A stretch of DNA of 7,637 bases from JBFWNZ01 sp050250795 (GTDB taxonomy: Bacteria > Pseudomonadota > Alphaproteobacteria > UBA8366). Made by a program: the position numbers and the translations under genes. This document shows positions 1 to 6,742 of this stretch, piece after piece (the stretch's first letter is position 1; the number at the start of each line of letters is the position of its first letter). The notes under the pieces were generated by a model. It searched no databases. It had not been told where the DNA came from and was given only the letters and a program-made list of their open reading frames with translations. The stretch is from the NCBI GenBank assembly GCA_050250795.1, contig JBFWNZ010000177.1, positions 1 through 7,637 on the forward strand, written 5' to 3'.

Positions 1-1
1 G

Positions 2-331
2 ACCGTCGAGACGGACCAGATGACGGCCATGCGCGAGGCAAGCTGGATCGGCTGGGGCGCGATCCTGTACATGGTGTTCGGCGTGCAGGTTCTCAGCTAT
101 TCGCTCTGGTACGCGATGGTACGGCGCTACGACGTGAACCAGACCATGCCCTGGACCCTGCTGGCCCCGGTCGTCGGCGTGGTCGCCGGGGTGACGTATC
201 TGCACGAACCGATGCCGGCCAAGGTTGCGCTCGGCGCCGCGATCACGCTGGCGGGTGTCGCCGTCATCGTCATCCGCCGTCCCAAGCTGGCCGACCCGGC
301 CGTGGCCGAGACCCTGCGAGACCCGACATGA
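2..331 (+). CDS. EamA/DMT-family transporter, C-terminal part (5' end outside window)
   Basis: The reading frame is open from base 2 to the TGA at 329-331. A methionine at base 20 is probably internal, because the frame continues upstream without a stop. The visible part holds about three hydrophobic segments: one around bases 47-120 (IGWGAILYMVFGVQVLSYS), one around 143-201 (PWTLLAPVVGVVAGVTYL) followed by HEP, and one around 222-280 (VALGAAITLAGVAVIVI), then a short charged tail. A small final helix ending in VIVIRRP after an acidic HEP/GEP loop is typical of the last helices of the ten-helix EamA (drug/metabolite transporter) family in the inner membrane. The substrate cannot be told; many relatives export amino acids or metabolites. 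The stop overlaps the amidase start (ATGA at 328-331), so the two genes are probably cotranscribed and coupled. The family call is fairly sure; the function is unknown. Confidence 0.75.
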   Translation, partial: TVETDQMTAMREASWIGWGAILYMVFGVQVLSYSLWYAMVRRYDVNQTMPWTLLAPVVGVVAGVTYLHEPMPAKVALGAAITLAGVAVIVIRRPKLADPAVAETLRDPT

Positions 332-1002
332 TCGAGCGTCCCTCGCCCAATCACGGTCCCAGGCCGGCAGACACGCCGGTCGACATGCTGGTTCTTCACT
401 ACACCGGCATGCCGGACGCGGCTTCGGCGCTCGACCGCCTGACCGATCCTGCGGCCCAGGTCAGCGCGCATTACCTGATCGACGAGGATGGAGAAATCGT
501 TCGGCTGGTGCCGGAGAACCGGCGAGCCTGGCATGCCGGTGTCGCATCCTGGCGCAGGGCAACGAACGTCAACGGGCGCTCGGTCGGGATCGAACTGGTC
601 AACCCGGGTCACGAGCACGGATACCGCCCCTTCCCCCCCGCGCAGATGGATGCTTTGGTACATCTGGCAGCCGGCATCCTGGCCCGTCACCCCATCCCGC
701 CGCGCAATGTCGTCGGCCATTCCGACGTCGCCCCCGACCGAAAGCAGGATCCGGGCGAACTCTTCGACTGGGGCGCGCTGGCCGCGTCGGGCATCGGGCT
801 ATGGCCGAAACGATTGCCGAAGACGGCCGATCCCGCATCGGTCCCGGCAATGCTGCGCGAGTATGGCTACGACCCGGAGCAGCCGGGCGTCATGATCGCC
901 TTCCAGCGACATTTCCGTCCGGCCAGGATCGACGGCGTTGCCGACCGGGAATGCGCACGAATACTTGCGGCATTACTACAGAGTATTGAACGCCGCGGCT
1001 GA
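328..1002 (+). CDS. N-acetylmuramoyl-L-alanine amidase, AmpD/AmiD-like (amidase_2) with C-terminal peptidoglycan-binding-like region
   Basis: This 224-residue protein is a zinc amidase that cuts the bond between MurNAc (or anhydro-MurNAc) and L-alanine of the stem peptide. The amidase_2 fold is recognised by LHYTG with zinc ligand His24, by SAHYLID, by a VGIELVNPG block, and by VVGHSDVAPDRKQDPG with His131 and Asp141. The 10-residue spacing of the last two matches the second His and the Asp of AmpD. The C-terminal part from about residue 175 (LREYGYDP...AFQRHFRP...IDG..D) resembles the short peptidoglycan-binding domain of AmiD-type enzymes. No signal peptide or lipobox is visible, so a cytoplasmic recycling role is more likely than a secreted one, though the domain layout looks AmiD-like. 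The start ATG overlaps the transporter stop; its own Shine-Dalgarno is poor, so coupling is likely. The last codons double as the -35 element of rnpB. AmpD versus AmiD cannot be decided from sequence alone, so no symbol is given. Confidence 0.9.
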   Translation: MIERPSPNHGPRPADTPVDMLVLHYTGMPDAASALDRLTDPAAQVSAHYLIDEDGEIVRLVPENRRAWHAGVASWRRATNVNGRSVGIELVNPGHEHGYRPFPPAQMDALVHLAAGILARHPIPPRNVVGHSDVAPDRKQDPGELFDWGALAASGIGLWPKRLPKTADPASVPAMLREYGYDPEQPGVMIAFQRHFRPARIDGVADRECARILAALLQSIERRG

Positions 1003-1014
1003 CCGGCCTACATT
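986..1014 (+). promoter_or_regulatory. sigma70-like promoter of rnpB, overlapping the amidase 3' end
   Basis: TTGAAC at 986-991 and TACATT at 1009-1014 are separated by exactly 17 bases. The predicted start, about seven bases after the -10 box, falls at 1020-1021, where the RNase P RNA begins by its closing helix. The -35 box lies in the last sense codons of the amidase and the -10 box just after its TGA at 1000-1002. Agreement of box sequence, spacing and RNA 5' end makes this a strong prediction, though not an experimental one. Confidence 0.7.
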
Positions 1015-1019
1015 CCGGG

Positions 1020-1403
<384 letters not shown>

Positions 1404-1582
1404 CCTTGCCGCATCGCAGCGCGGCCACTCATGGAACATAAAAAGAACATTATTTGCCGGAACCATGATTCCTGCGGATATTGTGTATTGCGCACTCTGA
1501 ATCGATTGCGCGGAGACTTCGAGCGCGCCCGTAAAGGACATCGAACGACTGGCCGATTACGCACTCCATTACTTGCACGCCG
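1404..1582. other. gene-free spacer between rnpB and the dcw promoter region
   Basis: No convincing coding frame, tRNA or known RNA is visible here. The part from about 1431 to 1510 is clearly richer in A and T than the surrounding genes, as expected of promoter DNA. It holds one possible weak promoter (see 1454-1482) and a direct repeat ATTGCGC at 1487-1493 and 1505-1511, 18 bases apart, of unknown meaning. The rnpB transcript must be ended or processed near its left edge, but no hairpin with a T-run is present. Confidence 0.6.
1454..1482 (+). promoter_or_regulatory. weak candidate promoter upstream of mraZ
   Basis: TTGCCG at 1454-1459 and GATATT at 1477-1482 are 17 bases apart, each matching four of six consensus positions, and lie in an AT-richer patch. 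If used, it would give a long leader of about 215 bases before mraZ that includes the whole MraZ operator. This is a chance-level match in isolation and is listed only as an alternative to the site at 1583. Confidence 0.22.
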
Positions 1583-1612
1583 TTGACTTCTCATGAAATC
1601 CCATGATATCCC
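1583..1612 (+). promoter_or_regulatory. probable dcw operon promoter (Pmra) -35 region, merged with the MraZ operator
   Basis: TTGACT at 1583-1588 is a five-of-six match to the sigma70 -35 hexamer and abuts the MraZ boxes. At 16-18 bases spacing the -10 would be GATATC (1605-1610) or TATCCC (1607-1612), both weak. A weak -10 buried in the operator repeats would let MraZ block RNA polymerase directly. The exact -10 and transcription start are uncertain; location next to the operator is the main support. Confidence 0.5.
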
Positions 1613-1629
1613 ATTCTATCCCATATGGG
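1588..1629 (+). promoter_or_regulatory. MraZ operator: tandem 10-bp boxes plus inverted half-site
   Basis: ATCCCA occurs at 1598-1603, 1608-1613 and 1618-1623, an exact 10-bp period. Read on the other strand this is TGGGAT three times with short spacers, matching the TGGGN repeats with 5-base spacers bound by enterobacterial MraZ. A degenerate fourth box (TTCTCA, four of six matching) sits in phase at 1588-1593. After the third box an inverted copy makes the perfect palindrome CCCATATGGG at 1620-1629. One helical turn per box fits binding by an MraZ ring oligomer along one DNA face. The site lies about 75 bases upstream of mraZ and overlaps the likely promoter, so negative autoregulation of the operon is the natural reading. 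Confidence 0.85.
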
Positions 1630-1660
1630 TGGCATGAGAATACAAGGGCGTACCATGCCA
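1630..1660 (+). repeat. 7-bp inverted repeat in the mraZ leader
   Basis: TGGCATG (1630-1636) and CATGCCA (1654-1660) are perfect inverted copies around a 17-base loop, directly downstream of the MraZ operator and 44 bases before the mraZ ATG. It could form an RNA stem in the 5' leader or be a protein site. There is no T-run after it, so it is not an intrinsic terminator. It may be chance in GC-rich DNA. Confidence 0.35.
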
Positions 1661-1704
1661 GCGGCCTCCTGTCCCGGGGGCCAGGTCAGGGCGGAGAAGC
1701 GTGG

Positions 1705-2184
1705 ATGGCTCTGTTCTTTTCGGAACAGATCAACCGGGTCGACCGGAAGGGTCGCGTATCGGTGCCGGCACAGTTCCGCGCGGCGCTGGGCGAGGCCCTT
1801 GCCGAAGGCGTGGTCGCCTTTCCCGCCTTTGCGCTGGACCGCCAGGCCGTAGAAGTCTGGCCGCTGGCGCGGATGTCCGAACTGCAGGACAGCCTCGACC
1901 GCCTGCACGACCGTTTCAGCGACGAGCAGAAGAACCTCGCAAGCCTGATGTTCGCGGAAGCCCGCCTGCTCACCTTCGACGAGACCGGGCGCGTCCTGCT
2001 GCCCCGCCCGCTGCTGGACACCGCCGCCGTCTCGGAGGAAGCGCTGTTCGTGGGCCAGGGCCGCACCTTCCAGATCTGGAGCCCGGAGCGTTACAAGCCG
2101 TTCAAGGAACGCCTCCAGGCCAGTGCCGCCCGCGGCGGCAGCCTCGCGACATTCCCGACAGCCGGACGGGGAGGCGGCGAATGA
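1705..2184 (+). CDS. mraZ: MraZ transcriptional regulator of the dcw operon
   Basis: This 159-residue DNA-binding protein of the AbrB/SpoVT fold represses its own operon. It contains the two expected MraZ repeats with DXXXR signatures: VDRKGRVSVPAQFR near the N terminus (Asp13, Arg17) and FDETGRVLLPRPLL in the second half (Asp92, Arg96). The start at 1705 is chosen because MALFFSEQINRVD is the usual MraZ beginning and GGAGAAG at 1693-1699 stands five bases before it. An in-frame ATG at 1603 would add 34 unrelated residues encoded by the operator itself and is rejected. Length is normal. It is the first gene of the cluster and its TGA overlaps the rsmH start (ATGA at 2181-2184). Nucleoid-associated and, in the family, assembled as rings of subunits; the box array just upstream is its likely target. 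Identification is secure. Confidence 0.97.
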   Translation: MALFFSEQINRVDRKGRVSVPAQFRAALGEALAEGVVAFPAFALDRQAVEVWPLARMSELQDSLDRLHDRFSDEQKNLASLMFAEARLLTFDETGRVLLPRPLLDTAAVSEEALFVGQGRTFQIWSPERYKPFKERLQASAARGGSLATFPTAGRGGGE

Positions 2185-3137
2185 ACGCGCTGCATGTTCC
2201 CGTGATGCTGAATGAGGTCCTGGAGGCGCTGTCGCCGCAGAATGGCGGCCGGTACGTCGACGGCACATTCGGCGCCGGCGGCTACACACGCGCAATCCTG
2301 GACGCCGCCGATTGCAGCGTTGCCGCCATCGACCGCGACCCGGAAGCCGTGGCGCGCGGCACCGCGCTGGCCGGCCAATACGGTCAGCGGCTGACGGTTC
2401 TGCACGGCCGCTTCGGCGACATGCAGGATTTGCTGCGCGATGCCGGGGTCGCGGCCGCCGGCACCGTCGATGGGGTCGTCTTCGACCTGGGCGTATCCTC
2501 GCCGCAGATCGACGATGCGTCGCGCGGGTTCTCGTTCCGGTTCGACGGTCCGCTCGACATGCGGATGGGCCGGTCCGGCCCCAGTGCTGCCGACATCGTC
2601 AACACGCTCGACGAGCGGGCGCTCGCCGATCTGATCTTTCAGCTTGGCGAGGAGCGCCGGTCCCGCCAGGTCGCGCGCGCCATCGTCACGGCCCGGCGCA
2701 AGGCGCCGCTGGCGCGGACGGCCGAACTCGCGGCCATCGTTCGCACCGCCGTTCCGGCGGCCAAGGACGGGCTGGATCCGGCGACGCGGACCTTCATGGC
2801 GCTGCGGCTTTATGTGAATGACGAACTGGGCGAGCTCGACCGCGGACTCGCCGCCGCCGAAGCGATGCTGAAACCGGGCGGCCGCCTTGCCGTGGTCTCG
2901 TTCCACTCGCTGGAGGACCGTCGGGTCAAAGCGTTTCTCGCCGACCGCACGGGCAGCGGCGACCGCGGCTCGCGGCACCGGCCGGCCGCCGCGGCGCCCG
3001 CCGCCAGCTTCCGGCTGGTCCATCGCCGCGCGCTGCGCCCGACGGACGCCGAGACCAGGGGCAACCCGCGCGCCCGTTCCGCCCGTCTTCGGGTCGCCGA
3101 ACGCATCGCCGCGCCGGATCGGGAGGCACGGGCATGA
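2181..3137 (+). CDS. rsmH: 16S rRNA (cytosine(1402)-N4)-methyltransferase RsmH (MraW)
   Basis: RsmH uses S-adenosylmethionine to methylate N4 of C1402 in the decoding centre of 16S rRNA. The 318-residue protein starts MNALHVPVMLNEVLEAL, the standard family opening (HVPVML). The SAM-binding motif is DGTFGAGGYT at 27-36 and the second motif DLGVSSPQ at 102-109. These are followed by GFSFRFDGPLDMRM, EERRSRQVARAI, the YVNDEL block at 211-216 and SFHSLEDRRVK from residue 240, all typical of intact RsmH. The C-terminal third is arginine- and alanine-rich, as expected for an rRNA-binding enzyme in a high-GC genome. The ATG at 2181 overlaps the mraZ stop and is preceded by GGGGAGG at 2168-2174, six bases away. 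The same frame is open further upstream inside mraZ, but that part is not coding. Its stop overlaps ftsL by ATGA. No defects seen. Confidence 0.97.
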   Translation: MNALHVPVMLNEVLEALSPQNGGRYVDGTFGAGGYTRAILDAADCSVAAIDRDPEAVARGTALAGQYGQRLTVLHGRFGDMQDLLRDAGVAAAGTVDGVVFDLGVSSPQIDDASRGFSFRFDGPLDMRMGRSGPSAADIVNTLDERALADLIFQLGEERRSRQVARAIVTARRKAPLARTAELAAIVRTAVPAAKDGLDPATRTFMALRLYVNDELGELDRGLAAAEAMLKPGGRLAVVSFHSLEDRRVKAFLADRTGSGDRGSRHRPAAAAPAASFRLVHRRALRPTDAETRGNPRARSARLRVAERIAAPDREARA

Positions 3138-3553
3138 GGCTGTTCCTGATCGGGCTTTGGATGCTGATGGCCATCGCAACCGGCTACGCGATGTTCCACG
3201 TCAACTATCAGGTCGAGGCGCTGAAGGCCGAGGTCGAGACGCTGCGCGACACCGAGCTGCACGAACGGGAATCGATCCACATCCTCGAAGCCGAGTGGGC
3301 CTATCTTTCCCGTCCGGACCGCATTGCCGCGCTGGCGAAGCAGTTCCTGCCCGATTTCGCGCCGGCGTCCGCCACACAGATCACCACGGTCGCCGCCCTG
3401 CCCTATCCGCCGGACCCTGCACAGCCGCCTGCCGTGTCGGGAAAGCCGCCCGCGACGCCCGCGCCGCGGCAGAACGGCCCGCTGGCGGCGGCATCGCGGA
3501 ACGGAGCCGTCCTGCTGCCTGCGAAGACAACTGCGCCGGGGAGAGCGCAATGA
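3134..3553 (+). CDS. ftsL: Cell division protein FtsL
   Basis: This 139-residue bitopic membrane protein is named from its position between rsmH and ftsI and its architecture. A hydrophobic helix spans residues about 3-21 (LFLIGLWMLMAIATGYAMF) with almost no cytoplasmic tail. A heptad-like coiled coil follows at about 26-52 (VEALKAEVETLRDTE), then EAEWAYLSRPDRIAALA at 52-68, a motif I associate with alphaproteobacterial FtsL. In the family FtsL pairs with FtsB in the periplasm and activates the FtsW-FtsI septal synthase. The last 45-50 residues (from about 88) are rich in Pro, Ala and Gly and probably disordered. The ATG overlaps the rsmH stop, with GGGAGG at 3121-3126 seven bases before it. 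Its own stop overlaps ftsI by ATGA. FtsL sequences diverge strongly, so the call leans on synteny plus motif. Confidence 0.88.
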   Translation: MRLFLIGLWMLMAIATGYAMFHVNYQVEALKAEVETLRDTELHERESIHILEAEWAYLSRPDRIAALAKQFLPDFAPASATQITTVAALPYPPDPAQPPAVSGKPPATPAPRQNGPLAAASRNGAVLLPAKTTAPGRAQ

Positions 3554-5298
3554 CCGATCAGCAACACCGCGCACGCCCGCCACGCCGCCGCCCGGATATC
3601 GCGCCGCCCACGCGCCGGCCCGCCCCGGTCAGCGGTCCCCTGGGCCAAGCCATCGAAATCGGCCGGACGCGCCTGCTCATCACGGGCGCCGTCCTGTCGC
3701 TGGCATTTGCGACGGTGGCCGCCCGAATGGTCGACGTGGCCGTCGTCCATTCGGATGCCGTCCTCGCAAGCGGCTACAGCGGCCATGCCGAGCAGGCAAC
3801 GAGCGCGCGCGCCGATATCCTGGACCGTAACGGCGTCATCGTGGCCACAAGCCTGAAGACCGCCTCGCTGTATGCCGATCCCGCCATGGTGCTGGACCCG
3901 CAGGACGCCGCCTACAAGCTGGCCACGGTCCTGCCGTCGCTCGATCCCGTCCAGACCGCAGAGCGCCTGTCGGGCAAGAACCGCTTCGTGTGGCTGAAGC
4001 GGAATTTGACCCCGCGCCAGCAGCTGGCGGTCAATCGCCTGGGCATCCCCGGCATCGACTTCCGCGAGGAGGAGACGCGCGTCTATCCGCATGGGCCGCT
4101 GCTGTCCCATATCCTCGGCTTCGTCGACATCGACAATCGCGGCATCGCCGGCATCGAAAAGACCTTCGAGGAACGCCTGCATCTCGAAGACACGCCGATC
4201 ACGCTGAGCGTGGATGTGCGGGTCCAGCACATCCTGCGCGACGAACTGGCGAAGGCGATGGAGCGCTTCCGCGCGGCAGGCGCGGCCGGCATCGTGCTCG
4301 ACGTCCATACCGGCGAGATCGCGGCGATGGTCTCGCTGCCGGACTTCGACCCCAACCATCCGGGCTCCGCGTCGGACGACGAGCGGTTCAACCGCAACAG
4401 CCTGGGCCAGTACGAGATGGGCTCGGTCTTCAAGGTCTTCACCACGGCGATGGCGCTCGATTCCGGCGTGGTCCGCGTGGATGGCGGCTACGACGCCTCG
4501 CAGCCGATCCATGTGTCCCGCTTCACGATCCGCGACTATCACGCCAAGAACCGCTGGCTCTCGGTGCCCGAAATTTTCATGTATTCCTCCAACATCGGGT
4601 CGGCGAAAATGGCGCTCGACGTGGGAGGGACCGCACAGCGCGCCTTCCTGCAGCGGCTGGGCATGCTGGACCCCGTGGCCGTCGAACTGCCCGAGGTCGG
4701 CGCCCCGATGGTGCCGTCGCAGTGGCGGCCGATCAATACGATGACCATCGCCTTCGGCCATGGCATCGCGGTCAGCCCCCTGCATACGGTCAGCGGCGTT
4801 GCGGCCATGGTCGGCGACGGCATCGTCCGCCGGCCCACCCTGCTGAAGCAGGGACCGTCGGACGAGATCGCCGGGCGGCGCGTCATTTCCGATGCCACCG
4901 TCCGGCTGATGCGCAAGCTGATGCGGCTGGTGGTCGAACAGGGTACGGCCAAGGCAGCGGCAGCGCCGGGATATGTCGTCGGCGGCAAGACCGGGACCGC
5001 CGAGAAGCAATCCTCGGGCGGGTACGACCGCGACGCCCTGATTTCGTCCTTCGTCGGGGCCTTCCCGATGCAGGATCCCCGCTATGTGGTGCTGGCGCTG
5101 CTGGACGAGCCGAAGGGCGACAAGGGCACGCATGGATATGCCACCGGCGGCTGGGTGGCCGCGCCGCTGGTGAAGGATGTCGTGGAGCGGGCCGGCCCGC
5201 TGCTGGGCGTGCAGCCGACGGACGAGGCCGCACCCGACCTGCGCAAGTATCTCGCAATCGACCTCGGGGCGGAGGAAAAGCGCCTTGCGGCTTATTGA
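3550..5298 (+). CDS. ftsI: Peptidoglycan D,D-transpeptidase FtsI (penicillin-binding protein 3)
   Basis: This is the septal class B penicillin-binding protein, which cross-links stem peptides during division with FtsW. The 582-residue protein has a basic, proline-rich cytoplasmic tail (1-41) and one membrane anchor (about 42-58, LLITGAVLSLAFATVAA). The pedestal domain begins with ARADILDRNGVIVATS, and the transpeptidase domain shows all three active-site motifs: SVFK with nucleophile Ser292 and Lys295, SSN at 346-348, and KTG at 480-482 in GGKTGTAEK. Length is close to the 588 residues of E. coli FtsI. The ATG at 3550 overlaps the ftsL stop and follows GGGGAG (3538-3543) by six bases. An upstream open frame of more than 200 codons in the same phase lies inside rsmH and ftsL and is not coding. 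The 3' end contains the ribosome site and first codons of murE. Target of beta-lactams in the family. Identification is secure. Confidence 0.97.
   Translation: MTDQQHRARPPRRRPDIAPPTRRPAPVSGPLGQAIEIGRTRLLITGAVLSLAFATVAARMVDVAVVHSDAVLASGYSGHAEQATSARADILDRNGVIVATSLKTASLYADPAMVLDPQDAAYKLATVLPSLDPVQTAERLSGKNRFVWLKRNLTPRQQLAVNRLGIPGIDFREEETRVYPHGPLLSHILGFVDIDNRGIAGIEKTFEERLHLEDTPITLSVDVRVQHILRDELAKAMERFRAAGAAGIVLDVHTGEIAAMVSLPDFDPNHPGSASDDERFNRNSLGQYEMGSVFKVFTTAMALDSGVVRVDGGYDASQPIHVSRFTIRDYHAKNRWLSVPEIFMYSSNIGSAKMALDVGGTAQRAFLQRLGMLDPVAVELPEVGAPMVPSQWRPINTMTIAFGHGIAVSPLHTVSGVAAMVGDGIVRRPTLLKQGPSDEIAGRRVISDATVRLMRKLMRLVVEQGTAKAAAAPGYVVGGKTGTAEKQSSGGYDRDALISSFVGAFPMQDPRYVVLALLDEPKGDKGTHGYATGGWVAAPLVKDVVERAGPLLGVQPTDEAAPDLRKYLAIDLGAEEKRLAAY
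5271..5287 (+). promoter_or_regulatory. ribosome binding site and TTG start of murE inside ftsI
   Basis: GGAGG at 5271-5275, followed by AAAAG, stands nine bases before TTG at 5285-5287. No ATG or GTG in the murE frame lies near the required N terminus, and the frame from TTG reads (M)RLIDLTEDA, which resembles MurE openings. The signal is embedded in the last codons of ftsI. Confidence 0.7.
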
Positions 5299-6742
5299 CC
5301 TGACGGAGGACGCGACGATTTCGACAGCCGGGCATGACAGGATCGAGGTTGCGGGGCTGACCGCAGACAGCCGGGCCGTGCGGCCCGGCTTCGTGTTCGC
5401 CGCCCTGCCCGGATCGCGCCATGACGGCCGTGCCTTCGTCCCCGATGCCGTCGGTGCCGGCGCAGTCGCCGTGCTCGGGCTTCCCGATACGCCGGTTCCC
5501 GCCGGCATTCCATTGATTGCCGACCCCAATCCGCGACGCCGTCTGGCGCTGATGGCCGCCCGCTTCCATGTTCGCCAGCCGGAAACCGTCGCGGCCGTCA
5601 CGGGTACGAACGGCAAGACATCCGTCGCCAATTTCACCCGCCAGATATGGGCCGCGCTCGGCCATCCGGCGGCCGCGCTGGGCACGCTCGGCCTCATTGC
5701 GCCGGGCCATGCGCCGGGCGCGAGCCTGACCACCCCCGATCCGGTCGCATTGCACGCCACGCTGGCCGATCTCGCCCATGACGGCATCGAGCACGCCGCG
5801 CTGGAAGCCTCCAGCCACGGGCTCGACCAGTCGCGCCTCGACGGCGTGAGGCTGCGCGCCGGCGCGTTCACGAACCTGACGCGCGACCATCTCGACTATC
5901 ACGGCTCGATGGACTCCTATCGCGCGGCCAAGCTGCGGCTGTTCGATACGCTGCTGGCGCCGGGCGCGGCCGCCGTCTTCAACGCCGAAACCCCCGAGGC
6001 GGAGACCATCGCCCGGATTGCGGCGCGGCGCGGCCTGCGCCCGATCTCCTACGGGCTGGACAAGGGCGATATCCGGTGCATCGCCCGCGCGGCGACGGAT
6101 ACCGGCTGGCGCCTGCATCTCTCGGTCCTGGGCGAGGCGTTCCGGCTCACCCTCCCCTTGCCGGGCGAATTCCAGATCGCGAACGCGCTGGCCGCGCTGG
6201 GCCTTGCGATCGGTTGCGGCGAGACACCCGGGCGGGTCGCACCGCTGCTGGCCGGGCTGACCGGGGTTCCGGGACGCCTGGAACATGCGGGCAGGACGGC
6301 CGCGGGTGCGCCCATCTATATCGACTACGCCCATACCCCCGACGCGCTGGCGACCGTTCTCAAGGCGCTGCGGCCGCATGCCGCCGCGCGGCTGACGGTC
6401 GTATTCGGCTGCGGCGGCGACCGCGACCGGGGCAAGCGACCCGAGATGGGTGCCATTGCGTCGGCCATGGCCGACAGGGTCATCGTGACCGACGACAATC
6501 CGCGCAGCGAGGATCCGGCTGCGATCCGCCGCGAGATCATGGCCGCCGCACCGGCCGCCACCGAAATCGGCGACCGCCGTCAGGCCATCCATGCCGCCGT
6601 CGCGACGCTGGCGGACGGCGACCTGCTGGTGATCGCCGGCAAGGGTCATGAGACCGGTCAGATCGTCGGTGAGACCGTGCTGCCCTTCTCCGACCTGGCG
6701 GTGGCGCGCGACGCGATCGCCGCGACCGGGGGGCGCGCATGA
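5285..6742 (+). CDS. murE: UDP-N-acetylmuramoyl-L-alanyl-D-glutamate--2,6-diaminopimelate ligase MurE
   Basis: MurE adds the third residue, meso-diaminopimelate, to UDP-MurNAc-L-Ala-D-Glu in the cytoplasm using ATP. With the TTG start the protein has 485 residues, normal for the family. Visible in order: the N-terminal MurNAc-binding motif TADSRAVRPG; the ATP P-loop GTNGKTS at 107-113; LTTPD at 148-152 and EASSHG at 174-179 for substrate and metal binding; FTNLTRDHLDYHGSMDSY followed by Lys216 (AAK), the expected carbamylated lysine; and in the C-terminal domain IDYAHTPDAL, FGCGGDRDRGKRPEM, DNPR at 404-407 and GKGHE at 452-456. DNPR is the signature of diaminopimelate-adding rather than lysine-adding enzymes, so the wall should contain meso-DAP. 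The start overlaps ftsI by 14 bases. An ATG at 5177 in the same frame would add residues encoded by ftsI and is rejected. The stop overlaps murF by ATGA. Confidence 0.95.
   Translation: MRLIDLTEDATISTAGHDRIEVAGLTADSRAVRPGFVFAALPGSRHDGRAFVPDAVGAGAVAVLGLPDTPVPAGIPLIADPNPRRRLALMAARFHVRQPETVAAVTGTNGKTSVANFTRQIWAALGHPAAALGTLGLIAPGHAPGASLTTPDPVALHATLADLAHDGIEHAALEASSHGLDQSRLDGVRLRAGAFTNLTRDHLDYHGSMDSYRAAKLRLFDTLLAPGAAAVFNAETPEAETIARIAARRGLRPISYGLDKGDIRCIARAATDTGWRLHLSVLGEAFRLTLPLPGEFQIANALAALGLAIGCGETPGRVAPLLAGLTGVPGRLEHAGRTAAGAPIYIDYAHTPDALATVLKALRPHAAARLTVVFGCGGDRDRGKRPEMGAIASAMADRVIVTDDNPRSEDPAAIRREIMAAAPAATEIGDRRQAIHAAVATLADGDLLVIAGKGHETGQIVGETVLPFSDLAVARDAIAATGGRA

Noticed and set aside
1408..1425. 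GCCGC/GCGGC hairpin just after rnpB as a terminator
   Set aside because: Only five base pairs with an eight-base loop and no following T-run; it does not qualify as an intrinsic terminator.
1603..1704. Upstream ATG giving MraZ a 34-residue N-terminal extension
   Set aside because: The extension would be encoded by the operator and leader, is unlike MraZ proteins, and a good ribosome site precedes the ATG at 1705.
3403..5871. Very long minus-strand open frame (over 800 codons) opposite ftsI and murE
   Set aside because: High-GC codon bias on the plus strand leaves few stops on the opposite strand. The product is low-complexity Arg/Ala/Gly/His-rich with no recognisable domain, and it overlaps two certain genes.
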